Source: Microbacterium lacticum (GTDB lineage: Bacteria; Actinomycetota; Actinomycetes; Actinomycetales; Microbacteriaceae). From it: a DNA stretch of 64,000 nt. The stretch spans positions 186,001 through 250,000 of the forward strand of contig NZ_VFPS01000002.1 of NCBI RefSeq assembly GCF_006716815.1, in the 5' to 3' direction. How positions within the stretch are numbered: the first letter of the stretch is position 1; each line of letters begins with the position of its first letter. Made by a program: the position numbers and the translations under genes. The notes below the pieces were generated by a model. It had not been told where the DNA came from, did no database searches, and was given only the letters and a program-made list of their open reading frames with translations. Positions 9,192 to 17,032 of the stretch are shown piece by piece.

Positions 9192-9614
9192 TCAGCTCGG
9201 CTCGACGGATCGAGCGATACTCACCCGCTCGATCGAGGCGCGGTGAGCCTCTGGAGCGCGTCCTTGATCGTCGTGAGCGCGGCGATCCGCCCGTCCGTGG
9301 ACCTGGAGGTGCTCGCCGCCCCAGTAGTTGGCGCTGAACGCAGGGCGGGTCATTGACGCCTGCCGCTATTGGAGCCAGCAGTACACCGAAGTCAGCACCC
9401 TGTCGGATCGCAAAGGTAGTGGCGTCTCCTGCTCTGCGTGATCCAACAACGCCAGCCTAGCGTCGCGACGATGAGTACCCCCGCGAACCGATCCCGAATC
9501 GGGGGTCGCTGCCTATCGACACGACCTGCCATGGGGGCATGTGGCGCGGGTCACGGGAAGAGTGACGGACAGGGTTCTGGATTCTTAAGTACAGAATCTG
9601 GTAGGGTGGTCCTC
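9192..9614. other. 423-base intergenic region with decayed coding traces and an operator
   Basis: No intact gene is visible. On the minus strand two short overlapping frames (about 9353 down to 9192) look coding-like, one reading MTRPAFSANYWGGEHLQVHG and the other DGRIAALTTIKDALQRL, which may be a frameshifted remnant of an unknown gene. The right end holds the operator at 9577-9601 for the next regulator. Confidence 0.3.
9577..9601. promoter_or_regulatory. TetR operator upstream of the regulator at 9615
   Basis: The segment contains TTCTTAAGTACAGAA, an imperfect palindrome. The reverse complement of the segment closely matches 10264-10284 in front of the MFS gene (shared ATTCTGTACT and AATCCAG). 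A TAGGGT hexamer follows at 9602-9607, so a bound repressor would cover the promoter. Confidence 0.65.
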
Positions 9615-10217
9615 ATGGCCCGGACCCGCTCCTTCGACGAGACTGCTGCCCTCGATGCTGCCGCCGCACAGTTTCGTGTGTACGGCTACGCCGACACCTC
9701 CACCGAACAGCTCTGCGAGGCGGCAGGTGTGCGGCGCAGCAGTCTCTACAATGCGTTCCAGTCCAAGGACGAGCTTTTCGTGCGCGCTCTGGAGCGCTAC
9801 GTCGAGACCACCGGTGCGGCACAAGCCTTGGTGCTCGAAGATGCGGAGCTTGACGGGATGTCTCGACTGCGTGGCGTGCTCGACCTCATCCTCGCCGAGG
9901 AAGATGAGGCGGCCGCCGATGGTCATGCCGCTGGATGTATGGTCGTCGGCTCGCGGATGACCCCCGACGTCCAGGGTCGAGATGAGCGCGTAGGGCGGCT
10001 CCTTGACAAGAGTCTCGACCGCCAGCTCTCTCTGCTTGCCCACGCCGTCGGCGTTGGCCAGCGCGACGGTACCGTGCGCAACGACATCTCCCCTCGCGAG
10101 GCCGCGTTGCTCGTCGTGTCGGCAATCTCGGGTGTTCGCGTGCTCGCCCAGGCCGGAATCCGGGCGGATGAACTGAGGCGCGTCGCCATGGCCACCCTCG
10201 ACGGACTCCGCCCCTAA
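9615..10217 (+). CDS. TetR-family regulator of the adjacent MFS gene
   Basis: A 200-residue repressor that should bind DNA as a dimer and release on ligand binding. The DNA-binding helices are TEQLCEAAGVRRSSLYNAF (about residues 30-48); the C-terminal ligand domain includes GCMVVGSRM. I choose ATG 9615 because it gives the canonical MARTRSFDETAALDAA start and lies seven bases after a TAGGGT hexamer, consistent with a leaderless message. The same operator sequence stands before this gene and before the MFS gene at 10296, so it probably represses both. Confidence 0.9.
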   Translation: MARTRSFDETAALDAAAAQFRVYGYADTSTEQLCEAAGVRRSSLYNAFQSKDELFVRALERYVETTGAAQALVLEDAELDGMSRLRGVLDLILAEEDEAAADGHAAGCMVVGSRMTPDVQGRDERVGRLLDKSLDRQLSLLAHAVGVGQRDGTVRNDISPREAALLVVSAISGVRVLAQAGIRADELRRVAMATLDGLRP

Positions 10218-10263
10218 CCACCCCCGCCCGCAGGTCGCGACTGCGGGCCACCCGTATGCCTTC

Positions 10264-10284
10264 ATTCTGTACTCAGTAATCCAG
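10264..10284. promoter_or_regulatory. TetR operator before the MFS gene
   Basis: ATTCTGTACTCAGTAATCCAG matches the reverse complement of the operator at 9577-9601 at most positions. It lies 11 bases before the GTG start of the exporter. Confidence 0.6.
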
Positions 10285-10295
10285 AAAGGTTCGTT

Positions 10296-11462
10296 GTGAA
10301 GAAGTACCTCTACCTGCTCATGGTCACCATCATGGTGACGGTCATGAGCGAGCTCCAAGTGGCCGGCATGATGCCCGCCATGTCCGCCGACCTCGGCGTG
10401 ACGACTGGACAGATCGGCCTGCTGGTCTCGGTCTACGCCGCCGGCATGATGATCGGCGGCCCGCTGTTCGCCTGGTTCCTCCGACACAGCCCACCCAAGG
10501 GAGCTCTGCTGACGATCGTCGCCCTCTACGCCGTCGCCCAGGTGCTCGTGCCTGTGGTCGACGCGTTTTGGTGGGTCGCGATCGTCCGGGTCATCACCGG
10601 CGCCTTGGCCGGCGCCTCGTTCGGGCTTTCGGTCACCTACGGGGCGGCTCTAGCCGAGAGCCCGCAGAAGATCGGCGAGGCCGTTTCGATCGTGCTGGGC
10701 GGCATCATGGTCGGCACCGTGCTGGGCCTGCCCTTGTCGAACTTCATCTCCAACTTCTGGAATTGGCAGGCGAGCTTCTACGTCCTCGGCGTCATCACGT
10801 TCGTGCTGTTCCTCGCAAGTCTTGCGATCCTGCCCAAGCGCGGCGCCGCGACTCAGGACGCCGCAGCGCAGGATGTGCGGAACCTGCGCATGCCAAGACT
10901 CTGGGCGCGTTACCTGGTGAGCCTGCTCACCATCGGTGCCGCCTACGCCTCGTTCTCATTCTTCACTCCGTTGCTGGAGGAGAACGCGGGCTTCAGCACA
11001 AACACGACGACGATCATCCTGCTCGTCTACGGCGTGTGCGCCTACATCGGCAACATGATCGTCGGGAAGTTCGCCGACCGGCACGCGATCGCGGTACTGC
11101 GCACCGGTCACGGCCTGCTGCTCGTGGCCCTCGTGCTGTTGGCGGCGTTCAACTACATTCAGCCGCTCACGCTCGTCATGGTCATCATCGTCGGCTTCGT
11201 CGGCATCACCATGAATCCCGCCCTCGTGACCCGCGTGGCCGAAGTCGGCGGTGCTGGCACGATGGTGAGCACGATCCACACAGCAGTGATCTCCGCGGGT
11301 GTGGCCCTCGGCTCCGCCGTCAGCAGCGCCACGATGGGTACATTCGGCCACGACGACCCTGGAGTTGCAATGTGGACGGGGGCAGTCCTGGCGATCCTCG
11401 CCGCAATCGTGCTCGCGACTCAGAGTCGTTCACGCGAGAAGGCAAGCGCGGTGCCGGCATAG
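10296..11462 (+). CDS. MFS efflux transporter
   Basis: A 388-residue inner-membrane exporter with twelve predicted hydrophobic segments, DHA1 group (AraJ/Cmx-like). It starts at GTG 10296 after AGAAAGG. The N-terminus carries ELQVAGMMPAMSADLGV, typical of the subfamily. VGTVLGLPLSNFISNFWNW is the motif C-like antiporter region. A linker at about residues 185-200 joins the two six-helix halves. It follows its putative repressor by 78 bases on the same strand. The drug specificity cannot be read from the sequence. Confidence 0.9.
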   Translation: MKKYLYLLMVTIMVTVMSELQVAGMMPAMSADLGVTTGQIGLLVSVYAAGMMIGGPLFAWFLRHSPPKGALLTIVALYAVAQVLVPVVDAFWWVAIVRVITGALAGASFGLSVTYGAALAESPQKIGEAVSIVLGGIMVGTVLGLPLSNFISNFWNWQASFYVLGVITFVLFLASLAILPKRGAATQDAAAQDVRNLRMPRLWARYLVSLLTIGAAYASFSFFTPLLEENAGFSTNTTTIILLVYGVCAYIGNMIVGKFADRHAIAVLRTGHGLLLVALVLLAAFNYIQPLTLVMVIIVGFVGITMNPALVTRVAEVGGAGTMVSTIHTAVISAGVALGSAVSSATMGTFGHDDPGVAMWTGAVLAILAAIVLATQSRSREKASAVPA

Positions 11463-11485
11463 CCTCCGAGCCACTGAACATCGAC

Positions 11486-11527
11486 GCGGGTCTTGGTGCA
11501 ACCCTGACGGGGCGCACCAAGACCCGC
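11486..11527 (+). terminator. Stem-loop after the MFS gene
   Basis: A perfect 14-base inverted repeat, GCGGGTCTTGGTGC and GCACCAAGACCCGC, separated by 14 bases, lies 23 bases after the exporter's stop. There is no T-run, as is common for actinobacterial terminators. Confidence 0.7.
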
Positions 11528-11664
11528 ATTCACTACCTCAGTACGTCGAAAATGGAACCCCGTGCGGTCGCAAAAGTAGCGGCGACCTGAGCCTGATTCT
11601 GCTGCTCTCCCTCTTCGCCAAGCTGGTCGTGAGTCATTCATGATCAGTGAGGGAGTTGGCGGGT

Positions 11665-12096
11665 ATGTCGATCAGTCCGGGGTTCTCGACGGAGCAGATC
11701 CGTGAGTTCGTGCATCGGTACGAGATCCAGCCGTATGGACAAAAGGCGTTCTGGCTTGAGGAGCAGGGAGTCTCGTATGACCGGCTCCGGCGGTGGCGGT
11801 CGGCGGTGTTCGACGGTGATCTCGACCGTGGACTGATCCCGCGAGAAGGTGGAGTGGTGACCCCACCAGAGAAGCGCACCGGCATCGAGCGGCAACGCGC
11901 CCGTGAACGCGCCGCGCAGGAGGCGGAGGTCGCCCGGCTGACAGCCCGCGTGCGTGAACTCGAGCAGACTATCGAGACCCTGGGAAAAGCTATCGGGCTC
12001 TTGCATCAGATGAGCGAGCAAGAGCCCGCCGTGAACCAGCCGACGAACGATCCATCCGATTCCTCGACGCCGAGAACGACCTCGTCGGACAGTTGA
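11665..12096 (+). CDS. IS3-family transposase OrfA
   Basis: A 143-residue protein. A helix-turn-helix lies in residues 10-45 (STEQIREFVHRYEIQPYG, YDRLRRWRSAVF). A leucine-zipper-like coiled coil with ARLTARVRELEQTIETLGKAI follows at about 85-110. It overlaps OrfB by four bases (TTGA). In IS3 elements OrfA and OrfB are often fused by a -1 frameshift. Here the OrfB frame upstream of its TTG reads FLDAENDLVGQL, which looks coding and supports such a fusion. Confidence 0.85.
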   Translation: MSISPGFSTEQIREFVHRYEIQPYGQKAFWLEEQGVSYDRLRRWRSAVFDGDLDRGLIPREGGVVTPPEKRTGIERQRARERAAQEAEVARLTARVRELEQTIETLGKAIGLLHQMSEQEPAVNQPTNDPSDSSTPRTTSSDS

Positions 12097-13118
12097 CAGC
12101 GGCCGTTGGGTCGCAGCGTCGCGCACTCGAGATCGCCGGCGTCGCGAGGTCGACATGGCACTACCGGACGCGTCCTCGGGAGCGCGTCGCGGATCCCGTC
12201 CCGCAGAAGGAGCGGGCATACCCGTCACGCATCAGCGAGACCGACCGCGCCGTCATCGCCGGCAGGATCACGGCGGGCTGGGCCGAAGGGCACGCGGTCG
12301 ATCACTCGTTCGCGTCCGCGTGGGATGACGGGGTGATGCTCGCCTCACGCCGCTCGTGGTGGCGCATCGCGGCCGAGATCGAGGATCAGTCCGCCCGCCC
12401 CGTCGCCCCAACCCGGCGCAGCAACAGCGACCGGCCACCACGAGAAGCGCCTGTGCTGGAAGCGACCGGTCCGGGACAGGTCTGGAGCTGGGACATCACC
12501 GACCTGCGCACCCCGTGGCGCGGCGTCGCGTTCAAGGCGTACTCGATCATCGATATCTTCTCCCGCAAGCTCGTCGGCTGCCGCGTCGAGGAACGCGAAG
12601 TCGACGACCTCGCCGTCGAGATGTTCGAGGACGCGTTCGGTCGGCATGGGATACCCGACGCCGTCCACGCTGACTCCGGCCCTGCGATGCGCTCCGGAGC
12701 GCTCAAGGACTTCCTCAGTGAGCTCGGCGTCACGCAGACACACAACCGGCCCCGGGTGAGCAACGACAACCCGTTCTCCGAATCGGAGTTCCGGACAATG
12801 AAGTACCGGCCGAACTACCCCGGCACCTTCGCGACCATCGAACAGGCGCGCGCCTACGTCGAGTGGTACGTCCCCTGGTACAACCAGAACCACAAGCACT
12901 CCGGCATCGCCCTGTTCAGCCCGAACGAGGTCCACGACGGCACCTGGCACCACGCCTGGAACCGACGCGACGCGACCCAGCAGGCGTACTACGACAAGCA
13001 TCCCGAGCGATTCCGTCGACCGCCCCACACGCCCGCACCCGCCGACATCGTCGGCATCAACCTCCCCAAGCCGACCGACGATGCCAAAGCCGAGCCCGAG
13101 CGACTCCACGCAGCTTGA
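12093..13118 (+). CDS. IS3-family transposase OrfB (DDE integrase core)
   Basis: A 341-residue catalytic subunit. The core motifs are WSWDITDLRTPWRG (first Asp), VHADSGPAMRS (second Asp) and NDNPFSESEFRTMKY (Glu). The N-terminal region QRRALEIAGVARSTWHYR is typical of the family. The C-terminal tail after about residue 270 resembles the WHHAWNRRDATQQAYY extension of this actinobacterial subgroup. No internal stop or frameshift is seen, so the element may be active. Confidence 0.9.
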   Translation: MTAAVGSQRRALEIAGVARSTWHYRTRPRERVADPVPQKERAYPSRISETDRAVIAGRITAGWAEGHAVDHSFASAWDDGVMLASRRSWWRIAAEIEDQSARPVAPTRRSNSDRPPREAPVLEATGPGQVWSWDITDLRTPWRGVAFKAYSIIDIFSRKLVGCRVEEREVDDLAVEMFEDAFGRHGIPDAVHADSGPAMRSGALKDFLSELGVTQTHNRPRVSNDNPFSESEFRTMKYRPNYPGTFATIEQARAYVEWYVPWYNQNHKHSGIALFSPNEVHDGTWHHAWNRRDATQQAYYDKHPERFRRPPHTPAPADIVGINLPKPTDDAKAEPERLHAA

Positions 13119-13134
13119 CACAGCCCGTCTGAAC

Positions 13135-14658
13135 CTACCGAGCATCGCCTGCTTCATGTCGCTCGTCGGTCTTGGGTATCCATCGCAGGGCGAGGATGCC
13201 GAGGGCTGCGCAGAGCACAGCCGCGATGCCCATCGCGATGTGCAGGCCGGTCAGGAACGCGGTCTTGGCTTCTGAGACCAGGCCCGCGGTCAGGTCGAGG
13301 TCGAGGGTTTCGTCCAGTGTCGGGGCGAGGTCGGGGCCGAGGAGCCGGAACAGGAGTGCTGCGGTGGAGCCGAGCAGGGCGATGCCGAGGGCGTTGCCGA
13401 TCTCGTTGGAGGTTTCCGCGATCGCGCCGGCCGATCCTGCCCGGTTCGCTGGCACGGCGGCGACGGCGGTGTCGGCGACGAGGGCGAAGGAGATGCCGTA
13501 GCCGACGCCCGCGACGGCCGTGGAGGCAATGAACCAGCCGATCCCGCCGGTGATGGTGGTGAGGAGGAGCAGGGCGAGTCCTGCGGCCATCGAGAAGTGG
13601 CAGAGCACGAGTGCGGCGCGCTGCCCAATCTGCTCGACGATTCGTGGCGTGAGGATGCAGACCGTCGTGAGGACGATCGCACCGGGCAGGGCGAGCAGCG
13701 CCGCGGTCAGCACGGGCAGGCCGAGCACCGATTGGAGGTAGATGCCGGTGAGATACGCGGCTGCCGACCACGCGAACAGCGAGAGCACACCGGTGATGAT
13801 CGCGACAGTGAAGACCTTCTCCCGGAAAAGGGTGACGTCCACGAGCGGGTATTCGAGTTTCCGCTGTCTGAGGATGAACCAGGTCGTCAGCAGCACTCCA
13901 GCGACTCCGAAGCCGAGTACAGGCCAAGACGGGCCGTAGGCGGCGAGCTCTTTGATCGCGTACACGGCAGCCAGCAGTCCCGCTGCGGAGAGCACGATGC
14001 TGAGCAGGTCGACCCGGCCGGGGCGGGTGGCTCGCACTTCGCGGAGCACGAACGGCGCTGCGGCGAGGAAGATGACGACGACGGGCAGGTTGATGAGGAA
14101 CACCGACCCCCAGTCGAAGCGGGACAGCAGTAGCCCGCCGATGACCGGGCCGATCGCGAAGCCGGTGGCGAAGGTCGCCGCAAAGATGCCGATGGCCTGC
14201 GACTGCTGGCGGGGGTTCTCGAACAGCTCGCTGAGCACCGCGAGCCCGGACGGGAGGAGCGTCGCACCGCCGAGGCCCATGAGCGCGCGGAATCCGATAA
14301 GCCATTCCGGTGAGGTCGAGAACGCGGCCCCAGCCGATCCAAGGCCGAAGACAGTGGCCCCGATCATGAGGAGTTTGAGCCTGCCGAACCGGTCGCCCAG
14401 GTTCCCGAACGCGATCAGTAGCGACCCGACCGCGAAGCCGTAGATGTCGAGAATCCACAGCGCCTGATCCGCGGTCGGTGCCAGCGCGTGGGTGATGGTC
14501 GGCATCGTCAGGAACAGGATCGATCCGTCCATCGACACCAACAGCACCGGACCGAGCACGACCAGCAGGCCCAGCCATGCGCGACGGCCAGCCCGCACCT
14601 GATCCGGTGGCGACGAGAGGGAGGCGTTCGGGGTTGAGCTATGAGTCTGTTCGTTCAC
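13135..14658 (-). CDS. MFS multidrug transporter, DHA2 family (14 TM)
   Basis: A 507-residue exporter of the QacA/SmvA/EmrB type. GPVLLVSMDGSILFLTMPTI is TM1 with the conserved acidic residue, LDIYGFAVGSLLIAFGNLGDRFGRL carries motif A, and GPVIGGLLLSRFDWGSVFLINLP is motif C. The hydrophobic pattern suits fourteen helices. I choose GTG 14658 (VNEQTHSS) because GAGGATCG lies upstream; the longer ATG start at 14679 adds seven unlikely residues. It is divergent from the MmyB-type regulator at 14764, its likely controller. Confidence 0.9.
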   Translation of the reverse strand: MNEQTHSSTPNASLSSPPDQVRAGRRAWLGLLVVLGPVLLVSMDGSILFLTMPTITHALAPTADQALWILDIYGFAVGSLLIAFGNLGDRFGRLKLLMIGATVFGLGSAGAAFSTSPEWLIGFRALMGLGGATLLPSGLAVLSELFENPRQQSQAIGIFAATFATGFAIGPVIGGLLLSRFDWGSVFLINLPVVVIFLAAAPFVLREVRATRPGRVDLLSIVLSAAGLLAAVYAIKELAAYGPSWPVLGFGVAGVLLTTWFILRQRKLEYPLVDVTLFREKVFTVAIITGVLSLFAWSAAAYLTGIYLQSVLGLPVLTAALLALPGAIVLTTVCILTPRIVEQIGQRAALVLCHFSMAAGLALLLLTTITGGIGWFIASTAVAGVGYGISFALVADTAVAAVPANRAGSAGAIAETSNEIGNALGIALLGSTAALLFRLLGPDLAPTLDETLDLDLTAGLVSEAKTAFLTGLHIAMGIAAVLCAALGILALRWIPKTDERHEAGDAR

Positions 14659-14763
14659 GCCTCCGATCCTCAGCCGCACTCATCCAGCACAGCCATCCCT
14701 GTGTCGTGGGTACCCCTGACAGGTGCAGGCACGCGAAGAGTCGGCAGAACTACGATGGGTCGC

Positions 14764-15594
14764 ATGCAGACCGAGACCCTGGGCGTGTTCCTGAAAACGC
14801 GCCGCGACCGCGTCACTCCCGACGACGCCGGCCTGCACTCCTACGGCACGGTGCGGCGGGTGCCGGGCCTGCGCCGCGAAGAGTTGGCCCAGCTTGCTGG
14901 CGTCAGCGTCGGCTACTACACGAGGCTGGAACAGGACCAGTCCGGCACCGCCTCACCGCAGGTACTCGACGCGCTGGCCCGCGTACTGCGCCTCGACACC
15001 GCCGAGACCGCGCACCTGCACAACCTCGCTCATCGTTCTGGGCTCTCCCGACTTACCCAGCCAGAACCCGAAGTCCTCGCCCCCAGGGTGTCGGCACTGC
15101 TGGACTCGCTCGGTGAGAGCGTGCCCGCGATCGTGCTCGGCAGACGCGGCGACGTGCTCGCGTGGAACCGCACCGGTCACGCCCTGATCGCCGAACACCT
15201 CGACCACGACGCCCCCAGTAGCGCGGAGTCTCGGCCCTCGATCCCGCGGATGTTCTTCCTCGACCCCCTGCACCGCGACCTCTACCGCAACTGGGACGAA
15301 CTCGCGCGCATCCACATCGGCTACCTGCGGCTGACCTCGGGCCGCTACCCAGACGACGCGAAACTCGCCGAACTCATCGGCGAGCTCACGATGCACAGTG
15401 CCGAGTTCGCGAAGCTCTGGGCCGCCGGCGAGGTCGCCGACTGCACCAGCGGGCCGATGCACCTGCAGCACCCCACGATCGGCGGCATCGAGGTCGACTA
15501 TCAGGTCTGGCTTCAACCCGACAGCCCCGACCACCGGCTCGAGATCTACACGCCCTGCAACGACCCCTCCCGCGACGCCATAAAGCTCTTGTAG
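14764..15594 (+). CDS. Helix-turn-helix regulator with MmyB-like domain
   Basis: A 276-residue regulator. The N-terminal XRE-type helix-turn-helix includes RRVPGLRREELAQLAGVS and YYTRLEQ (residues 28-62). A MmyB-like ligand-binding domain follows (residues 100-270, with FFLDPLHRDLYRNWDELAR). TACGAT at 14751-14756 lies seven bases before ATG 14764, pointing to a leaderless start; ATG 14755 is the alternative. It is divergent from the DHA2 exporter. A paralogue at 43135 controls a redox operon. Confidence 0.88.
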   Translation: MQTETLGVFLKTRRDRVTPDDAGLHSYGTVRRVPGLRREELAQLAGVSVGYYTRLEQDQSGTASPQVLDALARVLRLDTAETAHLHNLAHRSGLSRLTQPEPEVLAPRVSALLDSLGESVPAIVLGRRGDVLAWNRTGHALIAEHLDHDAPSSAESRPSIPRMFFLDPLHRDLYRNWDELARIHIGYLRLTSGRYPDDAKLAELIGELTMHSAEFAKLWAAGEVADCTSGPMHLQHPTIGGIEVDYQVWLQPDSPDHRLEIYTPCNDPSRDAIKLL

Positions 15595-15740
15595 GAGTTC
15601 CGAGTCAGGCCCACTCGTCGCGGCGACTACATGCGTCCACGCCGAAACCGGAACGCCGCCTGGTGTCTAGCGCAGGCTTTCGGTACCTGCTGGGTGTGAT
15701 CCCGACGCACTGCGGGCCAGCTGCGGGCCAGCTGCGGCCG

Positions 15741-16451
15741 TCAGCGCGAATTGGCGGTGGCGAGGGATCGTGCGGAGGTCGCGAGAGCACGTGTGTCGAT
15801 GTCGATGAAGGCATCACGCACCGCCTCCAGTGCGGCAGTGCGGGCGGCTGCGTCGAGATGGGCGGGACCGTAGGTGATGATCGGTTGGAGGGCGTCGTAG
15901 CCAACGAACTCCAGCATGCCGCGATTGATGTGGAAGAGGAATCCGTCGATGTCGCCGAAGGTGCCCTCGGGCTCGAATGAGCCTGGTGAACCGCCTGTCG
16001 TTGCAAGGATCACGGCGCGTCGGCCTGTCATCGCGGCCTGTTCGTAGAGTCCGAACTCTCCACCGAAGACGGCCCCCATGACGAAGACCCGATCGAGCCA
16101 GCCCTTCAAGATCGCAGGTACGGAGAACCACCACAGCGGGAAGGACAGCACCAGCAGGTCTGCCCGCAGCAGCGCATCGAGGTCAGCGCGAACGTCCGGG
16201 GCAAGGGTGCCGGTATCGACGGCGTGGCGCTGTTCGCGCTGCGGCTTGAAGGCGCCCTCGAACGGGGCGAACTCGCCGCGATCCAGCACAGGGTTCCACT
16301 GGGCTGCGTAGAGGTCGATGAACTCCACGGAGTAACCCTGGGCTTCCAGAGCCTCCCGGGCAATCTGTGACTGCGCAGTGTTGAAGGAGGTGGGCTCGGG
16401 GTGGGCATGGACGATGAGGGCCGTCGGACGGCGGTCGAGGTGAGTGCTCAT
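15741..16451 (-). CDS. NAD(P)H:quinone oxidoreductase, flavodoxin-2 fold
   Basis: A 236-residue cytosolic FMN/FAD-dependent reductase of the NQO1/MdaB/KefF group. ALIVHAHPEPTSFNTA binds the flavin phosphate; FPLWWFSVPAILKGWLDRVF is the second family signature; ATTGGSPGSF lies at the active site. It probably performs two-electron quinone reduction, protecting against redox-cycling compounds. It lies 40 bases downstream of an ArsR-type regulator on the same strand. An ATATGTCGAT motif lies just before its ATG and also before the regulator, so the regulator probably controls both. Confidence 0.9.
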   Translation of the reverse strand: MSTHLDRRPTALIVHAHPEPTSFNTAQSQIAREALEAQGYSVEFIDLYAAQWNPVLDRGEFAPFEGAFKPQREQRHAVDTGTLAPDVRADLDALLRADLLVLSFPLWWFSVPAILKGWLDRVFVMGAVFGGEFGLYEQAAMTGRRAVILATTGGSPGSFEPEGTFGDIDGFLFHINRGMLEFVGYDALQPIITYGPAHLDAAARTAALEAVRDAFIDIDTRALATSARSLATANSR

Positions 16452-16476
16452 GCACCCATCGTATCGAATAATTGCG

Positions 16477-16486
16477 ATATGTCGAT
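16477..16486. promoter_or_regulatory. Candidate ArsR operator before the quinone reductase
   Basis: ATATGTCGAT lies 26 bases upstream of the reductase ATG. The identical ten bases occur at 16859-16868 before the regulator. Confidence 0.5.
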
Positions 16487-16491
16487 CTGAG

Positions 16492-16824
16492 CTAGTGATC
16501 TCCCGCGAGAGCCTCGCCGATCTGACGCATCAGTGCTTCGTTGCGCTGGTAGTGGGTCCACTTGCCCACTCGCGTGGAGCGGACCAGACCCGCACGCTCC
16601 AGGGTTGCCATGTAGGAGGAGACCGTCGACTGCGCCAGGCCGCTCTTCGCGTGAATATGACTGACGCAGGCGCCGACCTTGTCACGGTCGGCGATGGGCT
16701 CGTAGTCGGAGAACTCCCCATCCGGGTCGCGCAGCCACTCCATGATCTGCAGCCGCACCGGGTTCGCCAGAGCCTTGAGTGCGTCAAGCAGCCGATCGGC
16801 TGACAGCTCCGCGTCGTTGACCAC
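16492..16824 (-). CDS. ArsR-family transcriptional regulator
   Basis: A 110-residue winged-helix repressor. LLDALKALANPVRLQIMEWL opens the fold, SGLAQSTVSSYMATLERAGLV is the recognition helix region, and TRVGKWTHYQRNEALM is the wing. I place the start at GTG 16824 because GAGGAGG lies ten bases upstream; the longer frame to 16938 has no ribosome binding site. One cysteine is present (GACVSH), so a metal or redox sensor is possible but not shown. It is upstream of the quinone reductase on the same strand. Confidence 0.9.
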   Translation of the reverse strand: MVNDAELSADRLLDALKALANPVRLQIMEWLRDPDGEFSDYEPIADRDKVGACVSHIHAKSGLAQSTVSSYMATLERAGLVRSTRVGKWTHYQRNEALMRQIGEALAGDH

Positions 16825-16858
16825 AGTGTGTGACCTCCTCACAAATCTACAATCCACT

Positions 16859-16868
16859 ATATGTCGAT
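16859..16868. promoter_or_regulatory. Candidate ArsR operator before its own gene
   Basis: ATATGTCGAT lies 35 bases upstream of the GTG start, matching the motif at 16477-16486. This suggests autoregulation. Confidence 0.5.
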
Positions 16869-17032
16869 AGACCTCCTGTTGGGATGCTGCTGACCTGCTC
16901 GGCAACGAGTCGGAGAGCTCCCGCGCCACGCCGCCCAAAACGCCCGGTCACCTTGCTGCTACCCGGAGCCGAGCACCCGATGCGGATGTAGGTAGCGTCG
17001 CGATCCGTGGCTGTGTCGTTCACCTCGTCGGT

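Larger units (their letters stand above)
11640..13134 (+). mobile_element. IS3-family insertion sequence (ends not resolved)
   Basis: Two overlapping genes, a small helix-turn-helix OrfA and an integrase-core OrfB, define an IS3-type element. I could not identify terminal inverted repeats or a target duplication with confidence. The left end lies after the stem-loop at 11527. The right end lies before the MFS stop codon at 13135. Confidence 0.8.
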
